A stretch of DNA of 48,365 nt from Firmicutes bacterium UBA6806. GTDB lineage: Bacteria > Bacillota > Clostridia > Peptostreptococcales > Acidaminobacteraceae. The translations under genes were made by a program, and so were the position numbers. Below are positions 31,913 to 40,244 of the stretch, in pieces. The notes below the pieces were generated by a model, which did no database searches, had not been told where the DNA came from, and was given only the letters and a program-made list of their open reading frames with translations. The stretch lies in contig DKFC01000049.1 of NCBI GenBank assembly GCA_002452745.1, positions 1 to 48,365 of the forward strand. The letters are read 5' to 3'. Every line of letters starts with the position of its first letter. The stretch's first letter is position 1.

Positions 31913-32395
31913 TCAGTACTCAATTTCCATGTTCTTCTTATTCGCCGACCAATCACAACTGGATTCTGCTTTACAGGTCAGGCAATTTCTCGATAATTTA
32001 TCCGCTCTGTAGATTACAGAAGAAAGAGGACTCTTTAGAGCCTCTTCAAGGTTTCGATGATGCCCAATTGCCTCCAAAATCATAGTGATTCTCATTTCAT
32101 CTAGTCCGATATCCCCCATAATCTGGGAGGCGATTTTTAGACTGGCCTTTTCATGCGGAATGCCTTCTCTATACTGATCGTCTCTTCCAATATCGTGCAG
32201 AATAGCTGTTATATAGATATCTTCCCTTGCTATGTCTAAAGTCTCTTCGTAGGCTAAAATCGTGGCAATTCTTGCTACTGATAAAAAGTGCTCCATGTCA
32301 TGCCCGCAAAAAATACGCTTTCGCTCAAATTTTTCAATGGCCTCATAGTGTTTTTTATATAATTTATGTGCCAATATTTCACTCAATACCTTCAT
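31913..32395 (-). CDS. HD-domain phosphohydrolase in folate operon
   Basis: A 160-residue HD-domain protein. The metal ligands are visible: GHDMEHFLSVA (about residues 31-41), HDIGRDD (67-73) and GHH (111-113). The C-terminus ends in a cysteine-bearing tail (C138, C141, C147) of unknown use. HD proteins remove phosphate groups from nucleotides or phospho-compounds. It lies between pabC and folP in a tight operon. The folate pathway needs removal of phosphates from dihydroneopterin triphosphate, and no Nudix enzyme for this step is present here, so this gene is a candidate. That role is inference. Confidence 0.85.
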   Translation of the reverse strand: MKVLSEILAHKLYKKHYEAIEKFERKRIFCGHDMEHFLSVARIATILAYEETLDIAREDIYITAILHDIGRDDQYREGIPHEKASLKIASQIMGDIGLDEMRITMILEAIGHHRNLEEALKSPLSSVIYRADKLSRNCLTCKAESSCDWSANKKNMEIEY

Positions 32396-32427
32396 TTAAG
32401 CTCCCTTTTATCTGACAGATCATCAGG

Positions 32428-33210
32428 CTACAACAATTCCTGAGTCAAAATAAATTCTCTTATCTCGTCAATTTTTATAGAGCCCGCCAGGGTCACTGTA
32501 TCCACCAATGAAATGTGAATTGCCCCCACTAGACTATTGGTCATAAACGCTCCATCGCACCGCATCAGGCGCTCAATTGGAATAGATTCCTCTTTAATCT
32601 GAAAGGATGCCATCAGTTTATCTCTGACGATTCCCGGCAAAAGTCCATCGGATACAGGCGGTGTTATCACTTTACCCCTCTCCACTATAAATAGATTTCC
32701 GATTGCAGTCTCTGTGACATTTCCAAGCTCATTTAGAAAAAAACAATCGTCAAACCCTTCATTTCGTGCCAATTTGAGATTTAAGATGTTTTCGCCATAG
32801 TTTGATGACTTATGTCTCACAAGGAGACCGTTTGAGCTCCTGCGTCCATGCGCTATTTTAAGTTTCCAACCGCTTTGATATTGCGCCTCAGTATAGCTTA
32901 AAGCTCTGGTTGTAAAAACGGCGTTCTTCTCTGAAATGAGAATTTTAAGAGCTGTGTGCTTGAGATTTTGACACTTCACAAAAGATTCGACCAAATCCTT
33001 GTCCAGTTGTCTTAGGATTCCAAATGCCGCAAGACTTTGATTAAGCCTCATAAGGTGTTCTTCCAACCAAATGGGGGATTCTCTAATCAAAATGGTCTCA
33101 AAAAAGGCCATGCCAAATTGGATACCATCGTCGTGCTGAATGAGAGCACCTTTTTCGTTCGGATTTCCTTTTGTAATAAAAGTGATTTCCTCGAGTTTAA
33201 TTTTCTTCAT
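32428..33210 (-). CDS. pabC: aminodeoxychorismate lyase (PabC)
   Basis: A 260-residue PLP-dependent enzyme of the branched-chain aminotransferase fold that splits 4-amino-4-deoxychorismate into p-aminobenzoate and pyruvate. The pattern GMAFFETILI, RHKSSNYGENIL (with the PLP lysine), and NELGNVTETAIGNLFIV is typical. ATG 33210 gives the normal N-terminus (MKKIKLEEITF); the frame is open to 33309 within pabB. It overlaps pabB by 14 bases. Distinguishing it from a D-amino acid aminotransferase rests on the pabA-pabB context. Confidence 0.9.
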   Translation of the reverse strand: MKKIKLEEITFITKGNPNEKGALIQHDDGIQFGMAFFETILIRESPIWLEEHLMRLNQSLAAFGILRQLDKDLVESFVKCQNLKHTALKILISEKNAVFTTRALSYTEAQYQSGWKLKIAHGRRSSNGLLVRHKSSNYGENILNLKLARNEGFDDCFFLNELGNVTETAIGNLFIVERGKVITPPVSDGLLPGIVRDKLMASFQIKEESIPIERLMRCDGAFMTNSLVGAIHISLVDTVTLAGSIKIDEIREFILTQELL

Positions 33211-34609
33211 AGGTTGCACCAAGACTTTTAAATAATGCCACTGCCTTTGCAATGGTCTCATCATATTCAGACTGTTCATCCGATTCCCAAGTGATGCCAC
33301 CACCAACACCTATATGAGCTTTGTTGTTCTTGACCAAAATAGTCCTTATGACAATGTTGAAATCCGCATTTCCATCAAATCCAAAATAGCCAATTGCCCC
33401 TGTATAGAGCCCTCTCCGGTTTCTTTCGAGTTCATCTATAATCTCCATGGCTCTAATTTTAGGTGCCCCTGTAATAGACCCCCCTGGAAACGTCTGTCTA
33501 AGACAATCCACAGCAGTTTTATCTGACCCCAGTTCTCCAATAACCGTTGCCACCAAGTGATAGACAGTTGCGTATTTTTCCAGTTTGAAAAGCTCAGGGA
33601 CTCTCACACTGCCAGGAATGCAGACTTTGCTTAAATCATTTCTCTCTAGATCCACAATCATCAACAGTTCTGACCTATCCTTTTCACTGTTTAAAAGCGC
33701 CTTGGCATTGGCTAAATCCTCTTCCTCTGTTTTACCTCTTGGAACCGTTCCCTTGATTGGTCTTGTTTGAACATATGGCCCTCTCACCTCCAGAAATCGC
33801 TCTGGTGATGAACAGAGCACCTGAAATCCCTCAAGTGGCAAATACGCCGAAAATGGAGCAGGATTAACCGTTCTGAGTCTGGAATAGACTTCCAAAGCGT
33901 CATCGTCAAATGCACTTGAAAACGTATGCGTCATGTTGGCAATATATATATGTCCTTCTCGGATATACTGCCTCATATTGAAAACAGCGCACTTGTAATC
34001 CTCCATTGAAAAAGGCGACTTAAATATCTGCCTAACTAAAGAATTTCCAACTGGTTTTTCCTGTTTCACAGCTTGTAAAGTTTTCTCTACAGCTTCAACA
34101 CACTCAGCAGCATCAGCCGAAATGCCCATGGCTGTTATATGCGTTTTACCGGTCACGTGATTCACCAAAACAGCACCGTCATAAAACACAAAATAGGCAT
34201 CGGGAATTTCCATCAATTCCTGTGCCTCTATCTTAATTGACTCCAGTTCGCAACCAAAATCGTAACTGAAATACCCAATGGCTCCACCCACGAAGGGCAG
34301 ACCCGTATCGTTTTCAACTCTATATTTGGCAATTCGTTCTTTTAAATAGTTAAATAGAGCTTCACTGCCCTCGTTTTGTTTTTCTATCTTGATAAATTCA
34401 CCTGGTTTTTCCCCATGAGTCTTCTCATAAAGAGTGCCCGCTTCTAGCTTGACTGTTAGAAACGGATTGACGCCTATAATACTGAACTTACTAAAGGCTG
34501 AATCCCGTTTGGAACTATCTAGGAGGATGTAGTCATCCCCCTTTTGAAGCAATTTATAAATTTCAAAACCGTTCAGTGTCGTCTCTATTACCCTGTGTTC
34601 AAATTGCAA
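33197..34609 (-). CDS. pabB: aminodeoxychorismate synthase component I (PabB)
   Basis: A 470-residue chorismate-binding enzyme that, with PabA, makes 4-amino-4-deoxychorismate. The PIKGT motif keeps the lysine typical of PabB (anthranilate synthase TrpE has alanine there), and PGGSITGAPKIRAMEIID follows. I place the start at TTG 34609, nine bases after the AAGGAGG in the end of pabA; the longer frame to 34663 would bury 18 more codons in pabA. It overlaps both neighbours. Confidence 0.9.
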   Translation of the reverse strand: MQFEHRVIETTLNGFEIYKLLQKGDDYILLDSSKRDSAFSKFSIIGVNPFLTVKLEAGTLYEKTHGEKPGEFIKIEKQNEGSEALFNYLKERIAKYRVENDTGLPFVGGAIGYFSYDFGCELESIKIEAQELMEIPDAYFVFYDGAVLVNHVTGKTHITAMGISADAAECVEAVEKTLQAVKQEKPVGNSLVRQIFKSPFSMEDYKCAVFNMRQYIREGHIYIANMTHTFSSAFDDDALEVYSRLRTVNPAPFSAYLPLEGFQVLCSSPERFLEVRGPYVQTRPIKGTVPRGKTEEEDLANAKALLNSEKDRSELLMIVDLERNDLSKVCIPGSVRVPELFKLEKYATVYHLVATVIGELGSDKTAVDCLRQTFPGGSITGAPKIRAMEIIDELERNRRGLYTGAIGYFGFDGNADFNIVIRTILVKNNKAHIGVGGGITWESDEQSEYDETIAKAVALFKSLGATYEEN

Positions 34610-35189
34610 TGTGACGTTCCTCCTTGCACCAGTTGATGAAATTACCGAGCAGTAAATGCCCATACTCTGTCAACACCGCCTCTGGATGAAATTGGACGCC
34701 TTCCAAAAGCAAAGTCTTGTGCTTTAGCCCCATGACCTCTCCATCTTCACTGACAGCCGTCACTTCAAACGCATCTGAAAGTGTGGACGAATCAACTACC
34801 AAAGAGTGATACCGAGTGACTTTCATAGGAGATGGCACATTGGAAAACACACCTTTATTTAGGTGTTGAATATCAGATATTTTACCGTGCATGGGACGTT
34901 TTCCCTTCACTACTTTTGCACCATGCACATGTGCTATGGCTTGATGCCCCAAGCACACGCCTAAAATCGGAATCCTATCTGCAAACGTTCGGATAATATC
35001 TTCGCAAATTCCCGTCTGGCTTGGGTCTTTAGGGCCAGGAGACAGGATGATGCCACTTGGACAGAGCTTTTCTATTTCCTCCAAACTGATGGCATCGTTT
35101 CTGTACACCTGTACGTCTTCATTCAACTCTCGACAGTAGTGTACGAGGTTATAGACAAAAGAGTCATAGTTATCTATCATCAGCAACAT
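34599..35189 (-). CDS. pabA: aminodeoxychorismate/anthranilate synthase glutamine amidotransferase (PabA)
   Basis: A 196-residue class I glutamine amidotransferase that supplies ammonia to PabB. The nucleophile lies in GVCLGHQ (about residue 80), the catalytic His-Glu in QFHPEAVLTEYG, and the start is MLLMIDNYDSFVYNL. Such subunits can serve both PabB and TrpE; with pabB and pabC adjacent it is called pabA. It lies eleven bases downstream of folE. Confidence 0.93.
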   Translation of the reverse strand: MLLMIDNYDSFVYNLVHYCRELNEDVQVYRNDAISLEEIEKLCPSGIILSPGPKDPSQTGICEDIIRTFADRIPILGVCLGHQAIAHVHGAKVVKGKRPMHGKISDIQHLNKGVFSNVPSPMKVTRYHSLVVDSSTLSDAFEVTAVSEDGEVMGLKHKTLLLEGVQFHPEAVLTEYGHLLLGNFINWCKEERHIAI

Positions 35190-35200
35190 ACTGTGTTCCC

Positions 35201-35794
35201 CTAACTTTGATAGATTGCCATCAATTTCAAGTATAGACTTTCATCGGTCATAAACCGTCCTTTAAAAGTCGTTGAAACTGTAGAGGTTCCCGGCTTTTTT
35301 ATACCTCTAGTGGTCATGCAGCTGTGCTCACCTTTAATGATTACGGCAACATCCTCTGACTCGGTTATCTTCATTAAAATATCCGCAATGTCCGTTCCAA
35401 TTCTCTCTTGGAGCTGAAGTCGTTTGCTCACCATGTCGGCTATTCTAGCAATCTTGCTTAGACCAATGATTTTATTTTTCGGCATATATGCCACTGTTAC
35501 ATACATATTGTACATCAAGGCCAAATGGTGTTCACAATAAGAAAATATCTCTATATCCTTCATGACAATCATATCCTTGCTGTTCGATCGAATGTCCAAA
35601 TCTTCTTCAAATGTCTTATTGAGCATATCGGCGATCTCTTGGTTCGAATAATTCATGCCCTCAAAGACCTCTTCAAACATGCTGGCCACGCGCTTTGGTG
35701 TGTCGATAAGCCCCTCACGATCAGGATCGTCACCCAACGCGATCAAAATGCCTCTAACATGCGCTTCAATTGCTTTTTTATCGATCAAATTCAT
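35201..35794 (-). CDS. folE: GTP cyclohydrolase I
   Basis: A 197-residue type IA enzyme that converts GTP to dihydroneopterin triphosphate, the first step of folate synthesis. Zinc ligands C87, H90 (FSYCEHH) and C159 (HSCM) are present, and so are the QLQERIGTDIA and GIKKPGTSTVSTTFKG segments. It is the first gene of the folate/p-aminobenzoate operon, with a clear promoter upstream. AGGAGG precedes the ATG. Confidence 0.96.
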   Translation of the reverse strand: MNLIDKKAIEAHVRGILIALGDDPDREGLIDTPKRVASMFEEVFEGMNYSNQEIADMLNKTFEEDLDIRSNSKDMIVMKDIEIFSYCEHHLALMYNMYVTVAYMPKNKIIGLSKIARIADMVSKRLQLQERIGTDIADILMKITESEDVAVIIKGEHSCMTTRGIKKPGTSTVSTTFKGRFMTDESLYLKLMAIYQS

Positions 35795-35832
35795 TCCTCC
35801 TATGCCTACAAATGCCTTGCTTTCAATTAAAA

Positions 35833-35868
35833 ATTAAACCACATTCATACCATCAAGTCAAATGGTAT
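35833..35868 (-). promoter_or_regulatory. folate operon promoter with overlapping palindrome
   Basis: On the minus strand TTGACT (complement of 35856-35861), 17-base spacer and TTTAAT (complement of 35833-35838). A palindrome with perfect 7-base arms ATACCAT/ATGGTAT spans 35847-35868 and covers the -35, so it could be an operator. No tetrahydrofolate riboswitch pattern is seen in the leader. Confidence 0.6.
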
Positions 35869-35952
35869 TTCTGTAATATCATCTACTAATCGTCTATTGC
35901 GACTATTGCAAGCTCTTTTCCTATATAATTGTCCTCTGTACGCCTCTTTGTT

Positions 35953-38088
35953 TTAAACGCCATCCGTCCTTCTAATTTCATCTAACGGTTTGGGTTTTGA
36001 AAAGAGATATCCCTGAATAATTCGAAGCGGCGTCTCTTTGATTTTTTCCAGCTGATGACTGGTTTCCACACCTTCTGCCACAATATCATACCCATATATT
36101 TCTGCTAGATTGCAAAGAATTTTAAACAGTTCAAAGACTTTATCATCTTCAATAATTTGGTCGATAAAGCTCTTGTCTATCTTCATCTCATCTAGTTTAA
36201 CCCGCATCAGATAACTCAGTGATGAATAGCCTGTACCAAAGTCATCTATGGCAATTTTTATTCCCAGGTTGTGAAGGTTCGTGATGACATCTGATATTTC
36301 ATCAAAGTCCATGATAAAGACATCCTCTGTGATTTCAAAGATGATTCGATCCCCATGAACCCCACTATTTTCAATGAATCCTTTGACCTTAGAATAAAAG
36401 TTCTTGTCCAGAAAATACGATGGAGAAATGTTGATTGAAATCGTAATCGGTGACTGGTAGCGCTCTGCTAACTGTGGGTATTCGTCCAAGACTTTTTCAA
36501 TCATGTAGTCAGTGAAATACGACATTAAATTCAACTGGCTTATAGATGGAATAAACTGCCCTGGCGGCACATATCCGAGTTCGTTGGATTCCCATCTTGC
36601 CAGAGCTTCAAGTCCAACGACTTCTCCAGTGACATAATCCACTTTCTCCTGATAGTAGGGAATGATTTCATGATACTGTATCGCCTGATGAAGGTGTTGA
36701 CGCATTAAGATTTCGTTTTCTATGTCATCCTTCATTTTGGTTTCGTAGATGTTGATTTTGAGGTCATTTTTATCTTTTGCCTGCTTCATGGCCATCGTCA
36801 CTTCTTCATAAAGCATATCGAAAGTTGTTCCCTGAACGGGATAAATGGCCATGGAGAGATACATGTCAATCATTTGGTAAAAGTGATTTTTTTCAAGATG
36901 CGTCTTGATGGATTCCCTCATTTCATACACGATTGCATGGACATCTTCAACGTCAATGCCTTCAATCCAAATGGAAAACTCATTGCTACTGGTTCTTGCC
37001 ACATAGTATTTGTCGTTTAAGGCCTCTTCAAAGTAGATGCCAAAATGTTCTAGCAACTTGTCTCCCTGTTCATATCCCATGGTTGAATTGATGGCCTTTA
37101 AGCCCACCACATCCATTTGAACGATGTAGCCATTGGTGCAGTTTGCCAACCTTTCCTCCACATATCGCTTAAAACCGTGTCTATTGGGCAGACGAGTCAG
37201 CTCATCGTTGAAGGCTAGATATTGCAGCCTTCTATTTTGTGACATCAATCCATTTTCAGCTACAATTAAAGATTGAACCATATTGTTATACCCATTGAGA
37301 AGCATCTCTATTTCATCATCGGTAGCATCAACCTTAAGGGTTGTGTACTGTCCCCTTCCCACCAGTTCCATTCCTCGGGATACCTGTGTGATAGGCTGAG
37401 TTACACGCCTGATGTATTTAATCATAAAGAGAGAGGTGGTCAGTAGGATCACCGCCACTGCGAAAAAGATAATCATGAGAATCTGGTTGGCATCTGCATT
37501 GAAATCACTTTTGTAGGCTGTTGCCACAACCGTCCAGTTCCAGTTGTCATAATAGGCGCAATAAGAAATTTTCTCCCCGTACTTATCTGAATTTGGATAA
37601 GTCCAATTATACGTGACAAATCCTCCACCAGCTTTAGCCGCCTTGATTTGCTCTCTGACAAGATAGTGATTCGTCCTTGCGATATCTGTGACGTTCCATA
37701 CATTTTGCCCTTCGAGGTTTGGATGCATCACTTCAGTCCCAGCATCATCGTAGATAATCATATATCCATTTTCGCCCAAATTAATGGCGTGATTTAGATT
37801 TCGCGTCCCATCTTGGTTTTTCGTTCCCACAAGTGCTTCTTTGATGCGCTCTTTTGCCGTATCCTCAAGCATATCGCCAAACTGTACTTTTCCGTACTCA
37901 GAGTCGATGAGTTGAATCGCTTGAACGACGCTGTTTTTCAAAATGTCTTGCCCCTTTTTATCCAGTGATTCATGGGCGATGACAAATGCTGTAACCCCTA
38001 CGGTCATTGTCGAGAGCAACAGCAACACAAAAATAGTCAAGATAAGTTTCTGATGAAAGGAATATTTTACAACTTCAAGTGACTTCAA
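35953..38088 (-). CDS. membrane cyclic-di-GMP phosphodiesterase (Cache-HAMP-degenerate GGDEF-EAL)
   Basis: A 711-residue signalling protein. Membrane helices at about residues 12-35 and 205-227 flank a Cache-type extracellular sensor (YMIIYDDAGTEVMHPNLEGQ, TYNWTYPNSDKYGEKISYCAYYDNWNW). A HAMP segment and a GGDEF domain follow, with GGDEF changed to SSNEF, so synthesis of cyclic-di-GMP is unlikely. The C-terminal EAL domain is intact: GLEALARW, SINISP, FEITEDV, DDFGTGYSSL, MKIDKSFID, VAEGVET and QGYLFSKP. It should degrade cyclic-di-GMP in response to a small outside ligand. The start is TTG 38088, after AGGAGG. Confidence 0.9.
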   Translation of the reverse strand: MKSLEVVKYSFHQKLILTIFVLLLLSTMTVGVTAFVIAHESLDKKGQDILKNSVVQAIQLIDSEYGKVQFGDMLEDTAKERIKEALVGTKNQDGTRNLNHAINLGENGYMIIYDDAGTEVMHPNLEGQNVWNVTDIARTNHYLVREQIKAAKAGGGFVTYNWTYPNSDKYGEKISYCAYYDNWNWTVVATAYKSDFNADANQILMIIFFAVAVILLTTSLFMIKYIRRVTQPITQVSRGMELVGRGQYTTLKVDATDDEIEMLLNGYNNMVQSLIVAENGLMSQNRRLQYLAFNDELTRLPNRHGFKRYVEERLANCTNGYIVQMDVVGLKAINSTMGYEQGDKLLEHFGIYFEEALNDKYYVARTSSNEFSIWIEGIDVEDVHAIVYEMRESIKTHLEKNHFYQMIDMYLSMAIYPVQGTTFDMLYEEVTMAMKQAKDKNDLKINIYETKMKDDIENEILMRQHLHQAIQYHEIIPYYQEKVDYVTGEVVGLEALARWESNELGYVPPGQFIPSISQLNLMSYFTDYMIEKVLDEYPQLAERYQSPITISINISPSYFLDKNFYSKVKGFIENSGVHGDRIIFEITEDVFIMDFDEISDVITNLHNLGIKIAIDDFGTGYSSLSYLMRVKLDEMKIDKSFIDQIIEDDKVFELFKILCNLAEIYGYDIVAEGVETSHQLEKIKETPLRIIQGYLFSKPKPLDEIRRTDGV

Positions 38089-38269
38089 TGACTTCCTCCT
38101 ATTTAAACGAATTTCAACGCCTGAATCCTGTACTTATATTTGTAAACTTACCTTTTATTAGTTAGATTATCCTCTATTATAACATTTACTCAAATTAACG
38201 TAAATGCGGGTTTTACATCATCCCAGCTAGAAAAACCGTCCACATTTCATGACACATTTACATTTATAG

Positions 38270-38340
38270 TTGTAGCATTTCGGATACAAATTTTGTACTT
38301 AAGCTATCTCATTGATTTTTTTGTAGATTTTTAGCTACAA
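38270..38340 (+). promoter_or_regulatory. paired upstream activator sites (UAS) for the sigma-54 promoter
   Basis: Two 20-base dyads share the form TTGTAG-N8-(A/C)TACAA: 38270-38289 (right arm ATACAA) and 38321-38340 (right arm CTACAA). They start 51 bases apart, about five helical turns, and lie 115-185 bases upstream of the -24/-12 promoter. This is the layout expected for hexamer-forming sigma-54 activators. Confidence 0.7.
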
Positions 38341-38455
38341 CCGCGTTATTTTTTTATCAATCTGTATCCTCTTCAAACGCTCTCATACGGTTTTTATCCC
38401 CCTTTACGTGTTGATATCCCACGTTCACAATTTTTTTAATTTTTTATTTCAATTT

Positions 38456-38471
38456 TGGCACAGTATTTGCT
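38456..38471 (+). promoter_or_regulatory. sigma-54 (-24/-12) promoter of atoE-like gene
   Basis: TGGCACAGTATTTGCT matches the consensus TGGCAC-RNNNN-TTGCW at every position. Transcription should start near 38482. The gene next but one encodes a sigma-54 activator with GAFTGA. Confidence 0.93.
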
Positions 38472-38481
38472 ATAATTAAAT

Positions 38482-38700
38482 TATGGATGACGATACGGCT
38501 ACATACGAGGGAGTTAGAGGGCCTTTGCAGCCGTTGCATCCAACGTGATATTCTAAGGTAGGATATCAGTTAGCATCAGGGAATGACCCGTTAGAGCCTT
38601 TTCAAAGCATGACGTATGGAATTCGACTTTAGAGAGGAGCAAATCCCCGGAGCGGATTACCAGCTGTTTTGAAACTCTACATTAAGGTATTATTCTTAGG
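38482..38700 (+). ncRNA. structured 5' leader, candidate riboswitch (unidentified)
   Basis: A leader of about 220 bases between the sigma-54 start site and the transporter gene. A closing stem pairs TGGATG (38484-38489) with CATCCA (38537-38542) and continues, after an internal loop, with ACGGCT (38495-38500) and AGCCGT (38529-38534). A second hairpin pairs GATATTCT (38547-38554) with AGGATATC (38560-38567). A third possible stem is AATCC/GGATT near 38642-38658. GTTAGAG recurs in the first loop and after the second hairpin. It matches no riboswitch class I can recall. No terminator is evident, so control might be on translation. Confidence 0.55.
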
Positions 38701-38709
38701 AGGGATTAT

Positions 38710-40065
38710 ATGTTTAAAAAAATAACACGTGCTTGTGTTAAACTGGTTCAGAATTATTTGCCAGATCCATTTTTATTTGCAGTTATCCTAACCCTCATCG
38801 TCTTATTTGTAGGCATGGGTGTTACACATCAAGGACCTATGGCAATGATTAATCACTGGGCTGGTGGTTTCTGGAATCTCTTGGCATTTTCAATGCAAAT
38901 GGCACTGGTTCTTGTAACAGGTCACACTTTGGCCAGTACGCCGATTGTCAAAAAAGTTTTAAACAATTTGGCAAAACCTTGCAAAACGCCACTTCAAGCA
39001 ATTATGGCAGTCACTTTTGTCTCTACAATTGCATGCTGGATTAACTGGGGATTCGGTCTCGTTGTCGGTGCACTTTATGCAAGACAACTTGCAAAAGAAG
39101 TTAAGGGTGTTGACTACAGACTTTTGATTGCCTCTGCCTATTCAGGATTTATCGTGTGGCATGCAGGTATTTCAGGTTCAATTCCACTTCAACTTGCAAC
39201 ACCAGGTGCTGCACTTGAAAAGGCAACAAGCGGTGCTGTGGTCGATCCAATCAGCACATCACTGACTATTTTTTCGCCATTCAACTTAATTATTGTCGCT
39301 ATTATCCTCTTTACACTTCCACTAGTAAACCGTGCAATGCATCCTTCTAAAGAAGATGTCATCACTGTTGATCCTAAATTGTTAGAAGATGATACAACTC
39401 ACAATGAGACCATTCAACACGGCGATACATTTGCCGACAGAATGGAAAACAGCATGATTTTATCAATGTTAATCGGTGTAATGGGACTTGTTTATATTTT
39501 CTATTATTTTGCTAATAACGGATTTGAATTAAACTTAAACATCGTAAACTTTATGTTCTTATTCTTGGGCATCTTGCTTCATAAAACACCTAGAAAGTTT
39601 CTCGATGCCATTTCAGCAGCTGCTAAAGGGGCTTCGGGAATTATCCTTCAGTTCCCATTCTATGCTGGGATCATGGGTATGATGGTCGGCACAAATCCTG
39701 AAACAGGCGCATCACTTGCAGGCGCAATTTCACATGCATTTGTTGCCATTTCAACACCAACTACCTACCCGCTCTTTACATTCCTCAGTGCAGGGGTTGT
39801 CAACTTCTTCGTTCCATCAGGCGGTGGACAATGGGCTGTTCAAGCACCTATTATGATGCCAGCCAGTGTCGAATTAGGTGTCAGCACTGCTAAAACTGCA
39901 ATGTCTATTGCTTGGGGAGATGCTTGGACAAATATGATTCAACCATTCTGGGCACTTCCAGCACTTGGGATTGCTAACTTAGGTGCTAGAGATATCATGG
40001 GATTCTGTATCATAGACTTAATCTATGCAGGTGTTATTATCGCACTTGGACTTATGTTCTTATAG
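38710..40065 (+). CDS. atoE: short-chain fatty acid transporter, AtoE family
   Basis: A 451-residue membrane protein of the AtoE family of short-chain fatty acid (acetoacetate/butyrate-type) transporters. The N-terminal LVQNYLPDPFLFAVILTLIV, FWNLLAFSMQMALVLVTGHTLA and INWGFGLVVGALYARQLA segments and the C-terminal FVPSGGGQWAVQAP are diagnostic. About ten membrane helices are visible. AGGAGG precedes the ATG at 38710. It is transcribed from a sigma-54 promoter with a long structured leader and closed by a strong terminator. The next gene encodes the likely activator. The exact acid carried is unknown. Confidence 0.92.
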   Translation: MFKKITRACVKLVQNYLPDPFLFAVILTLIVLFVGMGVTHQGPMAMINHWAGGFWNLLAFSMQMALVLVTGHTLASTPIVKKVLNNLAKPCKTPLQAIMAVTFVSTIACWINWGFGLVVGALYARQLAKEVKGVDYRLLIASAYSGFIVWHAGISGSIPLQLATPGAALEKATSGAVVDPISTSLTIFSPFNLIIVAIILFTLPLVNRAMHPSKEDVITVDPKLLEDDTTHNETIQHGDTFADRMENSMILSMLIGVMGLVYIFYYFANNGFELNLNIVNFMFLFLGILLHKTPRKFLDAISAAAKGASGIILQFPFYAGIMGMMVGTNPETGASLAGAISHAFVAISTPTTYPLFTFLSAGVVNFFVPSGGGQWAVQAPIMMPASVELGVSTAKTAMSIAWGDAWTNMIQPFWALPALGIANLGARDIMGFCIIDLIYAGVIIALGLMFL

Positions 40066-40088
40066 TTAAAGCTGTTTATTCACATAAA

Positions 40089-40131
40089 GGGGTATTGCTT
40101 CTGTTGTTCGGGCAATGCCCCGCTTTTTTTT
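40089..40131 (+). terminator. terminator after atoE-like gene
   Basis: A 10-bp stem (40089-40098 with 40112-40121, GGGGTATTGC / GCAATGCCCC, one G-T pair) followed by eight or more T. Confidence 0.95.
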
Positions 40132-40244
40132 ATTTGGTTTTTTAAGTTGTATATGATATAGTTAAACTAATAACAATCTTTGCGCCTATTTACGTCTACT
40201 CTGGGTATATAGGCCCTCTTTAATCAGACGACAGGATGGTATAG

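Noticed and set aside
33211..33309. pabC extended N-terminus starting at 33309
   Set aside because: It lies within pabB, and the family N-terminus begins at the ATG at 33210.
34599..34663. pabB start at ATG 34663
   Set aside because: It would lie 65 bases inside pabA; the TTG at 34609 has AAGGAGG at good distance.
35795..35952. Tetrahydrofolate riboswitch in the folE leader
   Set aside because: The known THF aptamer core sequences are absent; only a short AT-rich leader with a palindrome is present.
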